A DNA stretch of 64,000 nucleotides from Streptomyces sp. P9-A4 (GCF_036634195.1 NZ_JAZIFY010000001.1:124001-188000); one strand, 5' to 3'. Numbered from the stretch's first letter, positions 9,329-19,347 are shown. A program made the numbers and translations. Notes: generated from the letters alone by a model not told the origin.

Positions 9329-12300
9329 TTGAGGAATGCGTTGTCGCTGTCGCACGGACCCGATGATTCGGCCCGCGAACCCGTCCAGGAACCCACCCGC
9401 GAACTCGCCCGCCACTCCGCCGTCTTCCTCCCCGCCGACCCGCCCCGCGCCGGCCGGATCGCCTTCTGGTCCCCGGACGGCGAGCCGCTGCCGGACGCCG
9501 CCCCTCACGACCCCGCCGAACTCACCGTCGTGGACGGCGAGAGCCTCAGGGCCGTGACCGTCCCCGCGTACACCCTCTCCGTGCGGGACGCCCTGCCGCT
9601 GCTCGCCCGTGCGCGGTTCTCGGACACCGCCTCGCCCGCCGCCGCCTTCTGGGGTGCGGCCTCCCTCCTCGCCCTCGACCTCGTCGCGCGCGGTCTGCTC
9701 CTGCCCGGCCTCACCCCCGGCGACCACGACGCCTGGCGGGCCGGTCCGCTCGGCCCCGGCGAGCTGGCGGAGCTGCGCACGCTCGCCGCCTCGATGCCCC
9801 CCACCGCCCACGCCGTACCGCTGTCATCGAACGCCGTTCCGCTGTCCCCGGCCGCCGTACCTCCGTCCCCGGAACTGCTTCCCGAGCCCGAGGCGCTGCT
9901 CCGCGCCTTCGCGGACGCGGTGGCGGACACGCTGCCCCGTACTCCGGCGGCCCCCCTCGCGGCCGGCGGGGCGGCCTTCGCCGCCGAGGAACCGCAGACC
10001 GTCCCCGAGCAGCGGGCCTGGGCCGCCGACGTGGCGGCCGTGCACGACGCCGGCGTGCGGCTCTCGCTCCGGCTCGAGCTCCCCGGCTTCACCGCCGAGG
10101 CGCAGGACGCACCCGCCTTCCGCGCCGTCCTGCAACTGCACGACGTCGCCGACCCGACGCTGGTCGCGGACGCGGCGGAGGTGTGGGCGGGCTCCGGACG
10201 GACCGCCGCCGCGTTCGGTCCCCGGGCCCGGATGGACGCCCTCCTGTCGCTCCGCCGCGCCGCCCGCGCCTGGTCGCCGCTGGCACCGCTCCTGTCCGCG
10301 GCCGTACCCGACACCGTCGAACTCGCCGACGAGGAGGTCGCGGAACTGCTCGGCCGGGCGGGCCCCGCGCTCGCGGCGGCCGGCGTCCAGGTGCACTGGC
10401 CGCGCGAACTCGCGGACCGGCTGACCGCGAGCGCGGTGATCGGCCCGGTGGACGGCGAGACGCACGGCGCGGGCCCCGGCGACGGTTCGGGCACGGGCGA
10501 ACGCTCGGACGCGGGCGCAGGCTCGGACACCGACGACGGTTTCGGCGACGGCACGGGGAACGGGAACGGCTTCTCCGCCGGTTCCTCCTCCGCCGCCCTC
10601 CCCTCCTTCCTCTCCGCCGACGCCCTGCTCGGCTTCAACTGGCGTTTCGCCGTGGGTGAGCACGAGTTGACCCGGGCCGAGCTGGACCGGCTCGCGGAGG
10701 CCGGACGGCCTCTCGTGCGGCTCCGTGACCGCTGGGTGCTCGTCGACCCCGCCGAGGTGCGCCGGGCCCGCTCGCAGCAGGACCGGAAACTCACCCCGGT
10801 GGACGCCCTCTCGGCCGTCCTCACCGGCACCACCGAGATCGACGGAAAGCCCGTCGAGGTGGCGGCGACCGGCTGGCTCGAGCGGCTGCGGGAGCGGCTC
10901 GCCGAGCCGGAGGGCGGCAGGACCGAGGTCGCCCAGCCCCCGGCGCTCGCCGCGACGCTGCGCGACTACCAGCTGCGCGGACTCGACTGGCTGCACCGGA
11001 TGACCTCCCTCGGCCTCGGGGGCTGCCTCGCAGACGACATGGGGCTCGGCAAGACCATCACCGTGATCGCCCTGCATCTGCACCGGCAGTCCGATCCGGC
11101 CACCGCCGGGCCCACCCTGGTCGTCTGCCCGACCTCCCTCATGGGCAACTGGCAGCGCGAGATCGAGAAGTTCGCGCCCGGCACCCCGGTACGCCGATTC
11201 CACGGCGCCTCCCGCACTCCGGAGGACCTCGCCGACGAGGGCTTCGTCCTGACGACGTACGGCACCATGCGGCTCGACGCCGCACGGCTCGCCGCGCGGA
11301 CCTGGGGGCTCGTCGTCGCGGACGAGGCCCAGCACGTCAAGAACCCGTACTCGGCGACGGCACGCCAGCTGCGGACCATCGGGGCACGCGCACGCGTGGC
11401 GCTGTCCGGCACACCGGTCGAGAACAACCTCTCCGAGCTGTGGGCGATCCTCGACTGGACCACACCGGGGCTGCTCGGTGGTCTGGGCGCGTTCCGGACC
11501 CGGTTCGCCTCCGCCGTGGAGGGCGGCACGGACCCGGCCGCGGCCGGGCGACTCGCCACGCTCGTCCGCCCGTTCCTGCTGCGCCGCCGCAAGTCGGACC
11601 CCGGCATCGCACCCGAGCTGCCACCGAAGACGGAGACCGACAGGGCGGTCTCGCTCACTCCGGAACAGGCCGGCCTGTACGAGGCGGTCGTACGGGAGAC
11701 CCTGGCGGCGATCGCCGAGGCCGACGGCATGGCGCGCCGTGGCCTCGTCGTGAAGCTGCTGACCGGTCTCAAGCAGATCTGCAACCACCCCGCCCAGTAC
11801 CTCAAGGAGGACAGCCCGAGGATCGAGGGCCGTTCGGGCAAGCTCGAACTGCTCGACGAACTCCTCGACACGATCCTCGCCGAAGGCGCGTGCACCCTGG
11901 TCTTCACCCAGTACGTGGGGATGGCCCGGCTGCTGGAAACGCATCTCGCGGCGCGGGGCGTACGGACGCAGTTCCTGCACGGCGGGACCCCGGTGGCCCA
12001 GCGGGAGGCGATGGTCGCCCGCTTCCAGAACGGCGAGGTGCCGGTCTTCCTGCTCTCCCTGAAGGCGGCGGGCACGGGCCTCAACCTCACGCGCGCCGAG
12101 CACGTGGTGCACTACGACCGCTGGTGGAACCCGGCCGTCGAGGCCCAGGCCACCGACCGCGCGTACCGGATCGGGCAGGACCGGCCGGTGCAGGTCCACC
12201 GGCTGATCGCCGAAGGGACGATCGAGGACCGGATCGCGACCATGCTCGACCGCAAACGGGAGCTGGCGGACACCGTCCTCGGGACGGGCGGGGACACCCC

Positions 12301-12370
12301 GCCGGAGCTGACCGAACTGACCGACGCCGAACTGGCGGAGCTCGTACGACTGCGGGGGGACGGACGATGA
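9329..12370 (+). CDS. SNF2-family DEAD/DEAH helicase
   Basis: A 1013-residue protein. The first half is an Ala/Pro-rich region with the bacterial SNF2-associated domain; the second half is a complete SNF2 motor. Motif I DDMGLGKT is near residue 570, motif II DEAQ near 665, motif III ALSGTP, and the C-terminal helicase half has LVFTQY, SLKAAGTGLNL and QATDRAYRIGQ (motif VI). Such motors remodel protein-DNA complexes using ATP. The start is unsure: TTG 9329 or TTG 9341. It overlaps the next gene by four bases (ATGA), so the two form an operon. Confidence 0.9.
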   Translation: MRNALSLSHGPDDSAREPVQEPTRELARHSAVFLPADPPRAGRIAFWSPDGEPLPDAAPHDPAELTVVDGESLRAVTVPAYTLSVRDALPLLARARFSDTASPAAAFWGAASLLALDLVARGLLLPGLTPGDHDAWRAGPLGPGELAELRTLAASMPPTAHAVPLSSNAVPLSPAAVPPSPELLPEPEALLRAFADAVADTLPRTPAAPLAAGGAAFAAEEPQTVPEQRAWAADVAAVHDAGVRLSLRLELPGFTAEAQDAPAFRAVLQLHDVADPTLVADAAEVWAGSGRTAAAFGPRARMDALLSLRRAARAWSPLAPLLSAAVPDTVELADEEVAELLGRAGPALAAAGVQVHWPRELADRLTASAVIGPVDGETHGAGPGDGSGTGERSDAGAGSDTDDGFGDGTGNGNGFSAGSSSAALPSFLSADALLGFNWRFAVGEHELTRAELDRLAEAGRPLVRLRDRWVLVDPAEVRRARSQQDRKLTPVDALSAVLTGTTEIDGKPVEVAATGWLERLRERLAEPEGGRTEVAQPPALAATLRDYQLRGLDWLHRMTSLGLGGCLADDMGLGKTITVIALHLHRQSDPATAGPTLVVCPTSLMGNWQREIEKFAPGTPVRRFHGASRTPEDLADEGFVLTTYGTMRLDAARLAARTWGLVVADEAQHVKNPYSATARQLRTIGARARVALSGTPVENNLSELWAILDWTTPGLLGGLGAFRTRFASAVEGGTDPAAAGRLATLVRPFLLRRRKSDPGIAPELPPKTETDRAVSLTPEQAGLYEAVVRETLAAIAEADGMARRGLVVKLLTGLKQICNHPAQYLKEDSPRIEGRSGKLELLDELLDTILAEGACTLVFTQYVGMARLLETHLAARGVRTQFLHGGTPVAQREAMVARFQNGEVPVFLLSLKAAGTGLNLTRAEHVVHYDRWWNPAVEAQATDRAYRIGQDRPVQVHRLIAEGTIEDRIATMLDRKRELADTVLGTGGDTPPELTELTDAELAELVRLRGDGR

Positions 12371-13797
12371 GCGGGTACGGACACGAGGGCGACGAGCGGA
12401 CGTTCGCGGCGCTGCCGCCCGCGCGGGGCGCCGCCTTCGCCAGGACCTGGTGGGGCCTGGCCTGGCTCAAGGCCCTGGAGGACACCGCGCTCGACGGCCA
12501 GCAGCTCAAGGCTGGACGGCGGCACGCGCGCGCGGGAGCGGTGGGCGCGGTGTCGGTCCGGCCCGGCCGGATCACCGCGGTGGTCAAGGACCGTGACGGC
12601 ACGGCGTACCGCAGCGACGTGCTGGTACGGGAGTTCTCGGAAGAGGAGTGGGATCGGCTCCTCGACCTGGCCGTGGACAGCGCGGGGCACATCGCGGCGC
12701 TCCTCGACCGGGAGATGCCGCCGCACCTCGTGGAGGACGCGTCCGGGGTCGGACTCGACCTGCTGCCGGGGATCGGTGACCTGGACCCGCAATGTGGCTG
12801 CGAGGCGTGGGACCACTGTCGGCACACCACCGCGCTCTCCTACCAGGTGGCGCGCCTGCTCGACGAGGACCCCTTCGTCCTGCTGCTGGTACGGGGACGC
12901 GGCGAGCGCACGCTGCTCGAGGAGCTACAGGCGCGCAGCACCTCGCGTGCGGTGCGGGGCGCGCGTGGCGGAGACGGGGCGGACGGGGGCGACGACACGC
13001 CGGGGGCCGACGCTTCCGAGGGTGTCGGTGGCATGCCCGGTGTGTCGGCCGAGGAGGCCTACGCAGCCGGGTTCCTGCTGCCGCCGCTGCCCGCGCCGCC
13101 GGTCGCGGCGGGCTCGCCCGGCCGCTCGCCGTCGCTGGACACCGAGACGGATCCCGAGCCGGGGGTCGATCCGACGGCGCTGGAGTTCCTGGCGACGGAC
13201 GCGGCGGCCCGCGCGCACCGGTTGCTCGGGGAGCTGCTGGGGGGCGAGGCGCTCGGGCCTGTCGTGCCGGGGCCTGAGGGGGTGCCTCCGACGACGGCAG
13301 CGACGACGGCAGTTCTGCCGGGCGGGGTACCGCCCCTGACGGTTGCTCAGGACGCGGTGCGGCTCGCGGCCGACTCCCCCGTGCCGTGGATCACGACCCG
13401 GCTGGCCTCCGGTTCGGGGCGGTCGCGGACGGACCTGGACCTGGCCACGCGCGCGTGGCGGTTCGGTGGCGCCGCCGCCCTCGCCGTGCTGGAGGAGGAG
13501 TGGGCGCCGGACGCGGACGCGCTGGCGCGGGCCGGGGCCCGGCTCGCGGAGGCCTGGGAGGACGGCGACCGGCCCGCGCTGCGGCGGGCGGGCGGCGCGC
13601 GGTGGACGGTGGTGGGTGCGGAGGCGCAGCTGCGGTTCGGCGAGGACGGGCGCTGGTGGCCCTACCTCAAGTCGGGTGCGCGCTGGTCGCCCGCGGGGCC
13701 GCCGGACCGTGACCCGGCGACGGCCCTGGCGACGGCGTTCGCGGCCGGTGCGCCTGGAGCGGGTGCGGGTGCGGGTCCGGCTGGAGCCGCTGGGTGA
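12367..13797 (+). CDS. SWIM zinc-finger domain protein, partner of the SNF2 helicase
   Basis: A 476-residue protein translated from an ATG overlapping the helicase stop. The SWIM zinc finger C-x-C-x(n)-C-x-H is seen as CGCEAWDHCRH near residue 141; SWIM motifs bind DNA or proteins and often accompany SNF2 motors. A low-complexity Gly/Asp region (about 195-225) and a Pro/Ala-rich stretch link to a C-terminal helical domain. The tight overlap implies the two proteins act as a complex, most likely in chromosome or repair transactions; that is inference from gene order. Confidence 0.85.
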   Translation: MSGYGHEGDERTFAALPPARGAAFARTWWGLAWLKALEDTALDGQQLKAGRRHARAGAVGAVSVRPGRITAVVKDRDGTAYRSDVLVREFSEEEWDRLLDLAVDSAGHIAALLDREMPPHLVEDASGVGLDLLPGIGDLDPQCGCEAWDHCRHTTALSYQVARLLDEDPFVLLLVRGRGERTLLEELQARSTSRAVRGARGGDGADGGDDTPGADASEGVGGMPGVSAEEAYAAGFLLPPLPAPPVAAGSPGRSPSLDTETDPEPGVDPTALEFLATDAAARAHRLLGELLGGEALGPVVPGPEGVPPTTAATTAVLPGGVPPLTVAQDAVRLAADSPVPWITTRLASGSGRSRTDLDLATRAWRFGGAAALAVLEEEWAPDADALARAGARLAEAWEDGDRPALRRAGGARWTVVGAEAQLRFGEDGRWWPYLKSGARWSPAGPPDRDPATALATAFAAGAPGAGAGAGPAGAAG

Positions 13798-13854
13798 CGG
13801 GAATCGGTGCCGGTCGGGCCGGTGTTACGGGTGCCCGTGCCGGTCGAGCCGGCG

Positions 13855-15042
13855 CTACTGGAGCCGTCGGCTGAGAGTGCCCCCGGAGGGCGCGGCCAGG
13901 CTGCACGCGACGCTCTCGGAGCCGAGGAGATAGCTCGTACGGAACGGGTACTGGACGAAGGTGGTCCAGCGGGTGCCGAGCGGCTGGCGTGCGGCCTTGC
14001 GGCGGAGCGGTTCGCGGCACAGCAGGGTCGCGGCTTCCCGGACGGCCAGGTCGCTCGCGAAGCGGCCGGTCAGACGGGGCCGGGCGACGAGTTCGGCGTT
14101 GTGCGGCGTGTCGCAGGCACGGCGGAGGGCCCTACCCGGCGCGGCGCGGTCGATGTCGAAGCAGTCGCCGACGCGCAGGGCCTCGAAGGAGACGATCCGG
14201 CCCACTCGGCGGTCCCCGGTCGGGTGCGACGAAGGGCTCGGCGTGTGTCCGGGTGAGTGGTTCGTGGCGCGGGAGGGGGTCGGTGACGCACTCCCGCCGG
14301 TACGGGCAGGCCGGTCCGAGGGCCCGGAACCGCTCGGCGTACCGCTCGGGGGCAAGCCGGGCGGGGTCGGCCCGGACGGCGGCGTGTCGGAGGTCGGCGT
14401 GTCGGACGTCCGGGTGCCGGTGGCCGACGCGCCGTCGGTCCGCCCGCCGTCCGTACGCGCATCGGCGGTCGGGGTCACGGCGGACCGGCCGTCGTCGGTG
14501 ACGACGGGCGGATCGCCGCCCTGCCGTCCTTCGGCGGTCAGCTGCTGCCCGGCCCCGCCCCTGGCGGCCAGGAAGGCCGTCGCCACGAGGGTGGCCACGA
14601 GCAGCGGGACGAGCGGTACGCCGAAGCGCCGGGCGCGCCGCGCGGCGGGTCCGGGCCGGGGCGCGCCGAGCCGGACGATCCGGGGCGACCACCCGGACTC
14701 GGAACCGGTGGGTCGCGGTGTGCCGGGGGCGGGTGTCACGGGCCGGGGCGTCCCGGACGGGGGTGCGGCGGGCCCGCGTATGGCGGTGCGAGCGTCGGGA
14801 CCCGTGCCGGGCTCCGCGCCCCCGTCGAACGGGCCGACCGACCCGGGCGCGCCGAACGGATCCGACGCACCGAACGAGTCCGACGTGCCGAACGGATCCG
14901 ACGCGCCGACCGGGTCAGGCACACCGACTTCTTCGGCCGCGCCACCTGGTGTGCGCGGGCCGTCCGGTGGGGGCGCGGTGGCCGATCCGGGCGCGTCCGG
15001 CTCTCGGTCCGGCGGCGGGGCGGCGGTCGACGGGTGTGGCAC
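13855..15042 (-). CDS. Single-pass membrane protein with an extracellular Septum_form-like domain
   Basis: About 395 residues from GTG 15042 (a GTG at 15168 would add 42 residues). The N-terminal cytoplasmic part is Pro/Gly-rich with DPFGASD-like tandem repeats. One membrane helix (VPLLVATLVATAFLAA) leads to a Ser/Thr/Pro-rich spacer, then a compact C-terminal domain with VGDCFDID, RACDTPHNAEL, LLCREPL and ESVACSL. The G-D-C-F and C-x(n)-P-H-x-A-E pattern with four Cys matches the actinobacterial septum formation domain (PF13845). The role is likely in the cell envelope. Confidence 0.7.
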   Translation of the reverse strand: MPHPSTAAPPPDREPDAPGSATAPPPDGPRTPGGAAEEVGVPDPVGASDPFGTSDSFGASDPFGAPGSVGPFDGGAEPGTGPDARTAIRGPAAPPSGTPRPVTPAPGTPRPTGSESGWSPRIVRLGAPRPGPAARRARRFGVPLVPLLVATLVATAFLAARGGAGQQLTAEGRQGGDPPVVTDDGRSAVTPTADARTDGGRTDGASATGTRTSDTPTSDTPPSGPTPPGLPPSGTPSGSGPSDRPARTGGSASPTPSRATNHSPGHTPSPSSHPTGDRRVGRIVSFEALRVGDCFDIDRAAPGRALRRACDTPHNAELVARPRLTGRFASDLAVREAATLLCREPLRRKAARQPLGTRWTTFVQYPFRTSYLLGSESVACSLAAPSGGTLSRRLQ

Positions 15043-15176
15043 GCGGTCCAGGGTCGCCCGTCGGCGGCCGCACGGCCACCCCTTTTCGGACCCCGGGCCC
15101 TGCCCGTACAGAACCGTGACAATCGCCGACCGCGCCCCCGCCCGCCACGGCCACGACCGCCCCGTCATCAGTCGTC

Positions 15177-16031
15177 CTACAGACCGAGCTGGCGCTCCGC
15201 GCCCTCGACCGTCTGGGCGAGGAGCACGGCGATGGTCATGGGGCCGACTCCACCGGGCACCGGGGTGATGAGGGAGGCGCGCTCGGCGGCCGAGGCGAAG
15301 TCGACGTCACCGATGTTGCCCGGGTTGTAGCCGGCGTCGATGACGACGGCGCCCGGCTTGATGTCCGAGCCCTGGATGAAGTTCGGCTTGCCGACGGCGG
15401 CGACGAGGATGTCGGCCTCGCGGACGACGGAGGAGAGGTCTTCGGTTCGGGAGTGGCAGTAGGTGACGGTGGCGTCGCGGCCGAGGAGGAGCAGGCCGGC
15501 CGGCTTGCCGAGGATCGCGCTGCGTCCGACGACGACGGCACGCTTGCCGCGCGGGTCGACCTCGTACGCGTCGAGAAGCCGCATGATGCCGCCGGGCGTG
15601 CAGGAGACGAAGCCGGGCAGGCCGAAGCCCATGGCGGCGAAGGACGCCATGGTGACGCCGTCGACGTCCTTCTCGGGGGCGATGGCCTCGAAGGCGGCGC
15701 GCTCGTCGATGTGCGGGCCGACGGGGTGCTGGAGGAGGATGCCGTGGACGTCGGGGTCCGCGGAGAGCGCGGTGATCGCGGCGACGAGCTCCTCGGTCGT
15801 CGTGGCGGCCGGCAGTTCGACGTGCTTGGAACGGATTCCGGCCTTCGCGCAGCGGTTCTGCTTCATCTTCACGTACGTCACGGAGGCCGGGTCCGCGCCG
15901 ACCAGGACCGTCGCGAGACACGGGGTGACGCCGGTGCGGCGGGTGATCTCGGCGGCGCGGGCGGCGGTCTCCTCGACCGTGCGGCGGGCGAGGGCCGTAC
16001 CGTCCATGAGGGTGGCGGTGCTGGTGGACAT
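15177..16031 (-). CDS. folD: Bifunctional methylenetetrahydrofolate dehydrogenase / cyclohydrolase
   Basis: A 284-residue protein of normal FolD length. It interconverts 5,10-methylene-THF, 5,10-methenyl-THF and 10-formyl-THF in the cytosol, feeding purine and one-carbon metabolism. Signatures include YVKMKQNRCAKAGI with the catalytic Lys, GILLQHPVGPHID, DVDGV, the NADP-binding VVVGRSAILGKP, and the C-terminal TPVPGGVGPMTIA. The ATG at 16031 is preceded by CCCAGGAGTTGCC, an AGGAG ribosome binding site. A ZTP riboswitch sits in its leader, linking expression to low folate or purine status. Confidence 0.96.
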   Translation of the reverse strand: MSTSTATLMDGTALARRTVEETAARAAEITRRTGVTPCLATVLVGADPASVTYVKMKQNRCAKAGIRSKHVELPAATTTEELVAAITALSADPDVHGILLQHPVGPHIDERAAFEAIAPEKDVDGVTMASFAAMGFGLPGFVSCTPGGIMRLLDAYEVDPRGKRAVVVGRSAILGKPAGLLLLGRDATVTYCHSRTEDLSSVVREADILVAAVGKPNFIQGSDIKPGAVVIDAGYNPGNIGDVDFASAAERASLITPVPGGVGPMTIAVLLAQTVEGAERQLGL

Positions 16032-16062
16032 GGCAACTCCTGGGCGTCGTCTCTGACCGGTG

Positions 16063-16163
16063 GTTCGCCCAGGCGCACGGCATCGGGACGGTCGCGCGTC
16101 CGCGCGCTCCCGTCGGACCGCTCCCCGGTGGTGATCCACCTCAAGCGCCAGTCACGGCCCGAG
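16063..16163 (-). promoter_or_regulatory. ZTP (pfl) riboswitch in the folD leader
   Basis: On the reverse strand, 30 to 130 bases before the folD ATG, the conserved elements of the pfl/ZTP motif appear in order: CGTGACTGGCG, a hairpin GGTGG-ATCA-CCACC, then CGGGGAGCGG (with ACCGGGGAGC as the core), a variable GC-rich hairpin, and the 3' block GCGCCTGGGCGA. The order, spacing and bases fit the ZTP aptamer, which senses the purine intermediate ZMP/ZTP when 10-formyl-THF is short and turns on folate genes. The gene behind it, folD, is a usual target. Confidence 0.88.
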
Positions 16164-16389
16164 CCCCACTCTACGTGAGCGGCCGGGGGCGGGTCCCTGA
16201 CAGGGTGGGCACGCGCGGGCGTCCGGGAGCTTGTCGCCGGCCCGCCCGCGCCTCACGATGAGCGCGAGGGGCCGGGACCGGCAGGACCCGTCGGGACGGG
16301 CCGGGACCGGAGCGGCACGCGAAGGGACGGGCCCGGCGGAATCGTGCGGCGCCGGGCCGCGAAGGAACGACCTCGACGAGGAGGCCGAG

Positions 16390-17730
16390 TTGAGCGATAC
16401 GTGGGTGGCGGGACAGGCGCGCACGGCGCCCGGAACGGCCCCGGGGCCGGGGACCGGTGACGCTGGTGTCGGCAGTACCTCCGGTGTCGCCGATGACCCC
16501 GCTGGCCCCGGCACCGGCACCGGCCCCGGTTCCGGCCCCCTCCCCGTCCGACCGCTCGTCGCCGCCTCGTGGCGGCGCTCCGCACGCGCGCGCGTGAACC
16601 AGGACGGGGCGGCGCGGGTCGAACTGGCGGAGGACGAGCTCGCCGCGTACCGGGACGGCCATCCGCTGGCGGCGGCGATGCCGGTGATCCGCGAGCTGAT
16701 GGGGGCGTACGCGACGGACGGGGAGCATCTCCTCGCGGTCTGCGACGCCGCCGGGCGGATGCTGTGGGTCGAAGGCCACCCCACGACCCTCCGCAAGGCG
16801 CGCGGGATGAACTTCGTGGCAGGCGCCCGCTGGTCGGAGGCGGCGGCGGGGACGAACGCCCCGGGAACGGCCCTCGCCGTCGACCGGCCGGTGCAGGTCG
16901 TCGCCGCCGAGCACTTCCGGCACCCGGTACGCGCGTGGACCTGCGCCGCCGCTCCGGTGCACGACCCGCGCAGCGGCCGGGTGCTCGGCGCGGTCGACAT
17001 CACGGGCGGCAGCCGGCTCGCGCACCCGCACAGCCTCGGGTTCGTCCAGGCGGTGGCGCGGGCGGCGGAGTCCCAGTTGGCGCTGCTCGGGCCCGCGCCC
17101 GAGCCGGGGCGGCTCCGGCTGTCGGCGCTCGGCCGGGACGAGGCGGTGCTCTCGGTGGGCGGCCGGCGGGTGCGGCTGAGCCGGCGGCACAGCGAGATCC
17201 TGGTGGTCCTCGCGCACCGCCCGGAGGGGGTGGGCGGCGAGGAACTCCTCACGCTGCTGTACGAGGACGCGTCGGTGACTCCGGTGACGCTGCGGGCGGA
17301 ACTGTCCCGGCTCCGTGCCCTGCTCGGTCCCGACGTCCTGCGTTCGCGCCCGTACCGGCTTGCCGGTGCGGTGGACGCCGACTTCGCGACGGTCGACCGG
17401 CGTCTCGCCTCGGGGGCCGTGGCGGCTGCCGCCGGGGACTACGCGGGCCCGCTGCTCCCGGCCTCCCTCGCCCCGGGTGTGGTACGGCTCCGGGAGCGGC
17501 TCGCGGACCGGCTGCGGGCCGCGCTGGTGGACCGGGGTGATCCGGGGCTGCTCGCCGACTGGGCGTACAGCACGTGGGGCGAGGACGACGTGACGGTCTG
17601 GCGGGCGCTGTGCGCGGCCGTACCGGCGGCCCAGCTCCCGCCCGTACGGGCTCGGCTGGATTCCCTGGAGGCCGAACTGTCAGCCGGTGCAACCCTCTTG
17701 CAACCTCCGGGTCCGCACACTCGCGGGTGA
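16390..17730 (+). CDS. GAF-domain transcriptional regulator (AcoR-like)
   Basis: About 446 residues from TTG 16390, chosen for the GAGGAGG just upstream; ATG 16258 is an alternative. A GAF sensory domain spans about residues 100-240 ([40 protein letters not shown], the latter typical of AcoR-type regulators). Unlike classic AcoR there is no AAA+ domain; the C-terminal 200 residues hold a winged-helix-like segment ([31 protein letters not shown]). It sits 38 bp upstream of an aldehyde dehydrogenase in the same direction and probably controls it in response to an aldehyde-related signal. Confidence 0.8.
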   Translation: MSDTWVAGQARTAPGTAPGPGTGDAGVGSTSGVADDPAGPGTGTGPGSGPLPVRPLVAASWRRSARARVNQDGAARVELAEDELAAYRDGHPLAAAMPVIRELMGAYATDGEHLLAVCDAAGRMLWVEGHPTTLRKARGMNFVAGARWSEAAAGTNAPGTALAVDRPVQVVAAEHFRHPVRAWTCAAAPVHDPRSGRVLGAVDITGGSRLAHPHSLGFVQAVARAAESQLALLGPAPEPGRLRLSALGRDEAVLSVGGRRVRLSRRHSEILVVLAHRPEGVGGEELLTLLYEDASVTPVTLRAELSRLRALLGPDVLRSRPYRLAGAVDADFATVDRRLASGAVAAAAGDYAGPLLPASLAPGVVRLRERLADRLRAALVDRGDPGLLADWAYSTWGEDDVTVWRALCAAVPAAQLPPVRARLDSLEAELSAGATLLQPPGPHTRG

Positions 17731-17768
17731 GCGCCGGCCCGGGACGGCCGGCCCGTCCCAGGGAGGCC

Positions 17769-19298
17769 ATGCCCATGACCCGTTACGCCGCACCCGGTGC
17801 CGAAGGCGCGCTCATGTCGTACGAGGCCCGGTACGACCACTGGATCGGTGGCGCGTACGTCGCCCCGGCGCGTGGCGGCTACTTCGAGAACCCCAGCCCG
17901 GTCGACGGCCGTCCGTTTACGGAGGTCGCGCGCGGCACCGCCGAGGACGTGGAACGCGCCCTGGACGCGGCGCACGCGGCGGCCCCGGCGTGGGGGCGGA
18001 CGTCGCCGGCCGAGCGGGCGGGCGTCCTGCTGCGGATCGCGGACCGGATGGAGGCCAACCTTGAGGCCCTGGCCGTCGCGGAGACCTGGGACAACGGCAA
18101 GCCCGTACGGGAGACCCTGGCCGCCGACATCCCGCTCGCGATCGACCACTTCCGGTACTTCGCGGGGGCGCTGCGGGCCCAGGAGGGTGCGCTGAGCGAG
18201 ATCGACGACGACACCGTCGCGTACCACTTCCATGAGCCGCTGGGGGTCGTCGCGCAGATCATCCCGTGGAACTTCCCGATCCTGATGGCGGTCTGGAAGC
18301 TGGCCCCGGCGCTCGCGGCGGGCAACGCGGTGATCCTCAAGCCCGCCGAACAGACCCCGGTCTCCGTGCACTTCTGGCTGAGCCTGGTCGCCGATCTGCT
18401 GCCGCCGGGCGTCCTCAACATCGTCAACGGCTTCGGCGAGGAGGCCGGGAAGCCGCTCGCGTCCTCGCCGCGCGTCGCGAAGATCGCCTTCACGGGCGAG
18501 ACGTCGACCGGGCGGCTGATCATGGGGTACGCCGCCGAGAACCTGAAGCCGGTGACGCTGGAACTCGGCGGGAAGTCGCCGAACATCTTCTTCGACGACG
18601 TGTGGGCGGCGGACGACGACTTCCGCGACAAGGCGCTGGAGGGCTTCACGATGTTCGCCCTCAACCAGGGCGAGGTCTGCACCTGCCCCTCACGGGCGCT
18701 CGTCCAGCGGGGCCACTACGGCGAGTTCCTGGAGGCGGCGGTCGCCCGTACGGAACTGATCGTCCCGGGCCACCCCCTGGACACCGACACCATGATCGGC
18801 GCGCAGGCCTCGGCCGAGCAACTCCGCAAGATCGTCTCGTACCTGGAGATCGGCCAGGAGGAGGGCGCGAAGATCCTGACGGGTGGCCAGATCGTCGAGC
18901 ACGGCGGCGAGCTGGCGGGCGGGTACTACGTCCAGCCGACCGTCTTCGAGGGCGACAACCGCATGCGGGTCTTCCAGGAGGAGATCTTCGGCCCGGTGGT
19001 GGCGGTGACCTCGTTCACGGACTTCGACGACGCGATCCGCACGGCGAACGACACCCTGTACGGCCTCGGCGCCGGCGTCTGGACCCGCGACACGAACACC
19101 GCCTACCGAGCGGGCCGCGCGATCCAGGCAGGCCGCGTCTGGACCAACTGCTACCACGCGTACCCGGCCCACGCGGCCTTCGGCGGCTACAAGCAGTCAG
19201 GCATCGGCCGGGAGACCCACCGCATGATGCTGGACCACTACCAGCAGACGAAGAACCTGCTGGTGTCCTACTCGCCGAAGAAGCTCGGCTTCTTCTAG
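17769..19298 (+). CDS. NAD-dependent acetaldehyde dehydrogenase (ExaC/AcoD type)
   Basis: A 509-residue cytosolic enzyme, start ATG 17769 after GGGAGG. Aldehyde dehydrogenase hallmarks: [26 protein letters not shown], the FTGETSTG cofactor loop, catalytic Glu in LELGGKSPN and catalytic Cys in [11 protein letters not shown]. The double Cys CTC and the GEVC context are typical of the ExaC/AcoD group that oxidises acetaldehyde and similar short aldehydes to acids. Ends at a strong terminator. The upstream GAF regulator is a likely controller. A shorter start at ATG 17814 ([10 protein letters not shown]) is possible. Confidence 0.92.
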   Translation: MPMTRYAAPGAEGALMSYEARYDHWIGGAYVAPARGGYFENPSPVDGRPFTEVARGTAEDVERALDAAHAAAPAWGRTSPAERAGVLLRIADRMEANLEALAVAETWDNGKPVRETLAADIPLAIDHFRYFAGALRAQEGALSEIDDDTVAYHFHEPLGVVAQIIPWNFPILMAVWKLAPALAAGNAVILKPAEQTPVSVHFWLSLVADLLPPGVLNIVNGFGEEAGKPLASSPRVAKIAFTGETSTGRLIMGYAAENLKPVTLELGGKSPNIFFDDVWAADDDFRDKALEGFTMFALNQGEVCTCPSRALVQRGHYGEFLEAAVARTELIVPGHPLDTDTMIGAQASAEQLRKIVSYLEIGQEEGAKILTGGQIVEHGGELAGGYYVQPTVFEGDNRMRVFQEEIFGPVVAVTSFTDFDDAIRTANDTLYGLGAGVWTRDTNTAYRAGRAIQAGRVWTNCYHAYPAHAAFGGYKQSGIGRETHRMMLDHYQQTKNLLVSYSPKKLGFF

Positions 19299-19309
19299 CG
19301 GCACGAAAA

Positions 19310-19347
19310 GAGGCGCCTGACCTGGGCTTTTGCCCGTCAGGCGCCTC
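19310..19347 (+). terminator. Rho-independent-like terminator after aldehyde dehydrogenase
   Basis: A perfect 12-bp stem, GAGGCGCCTGAC paired with GTCAGGCGCCTC, around the loop CTGGGCTTTTGCCC, starting 12 bases after the stop codon. It lacks a 3' U tract, as often in Streptomyces. It marks the end of the gene-dense, intact part of the window. Confidence 0.85.

Noticed and set aside
9824..12199. 791-codon minus-strand frame across the SNF2 helicase
   Set aside because: High GC makes long antisense frames common; the plus strand carries all helicase motifs.
13800..14256. Plus-strand open frame starting after the SWIM gene
   Set aside because: Antisense of the Septum_form protein.
16081..16163. 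Extending folD upstream to GTG/ATG at 16139
   Set aside because: The region folds as a ZTP riboswitch, and the ATG at 16031 has a good ribosome binding site and family-matching N-terminus.
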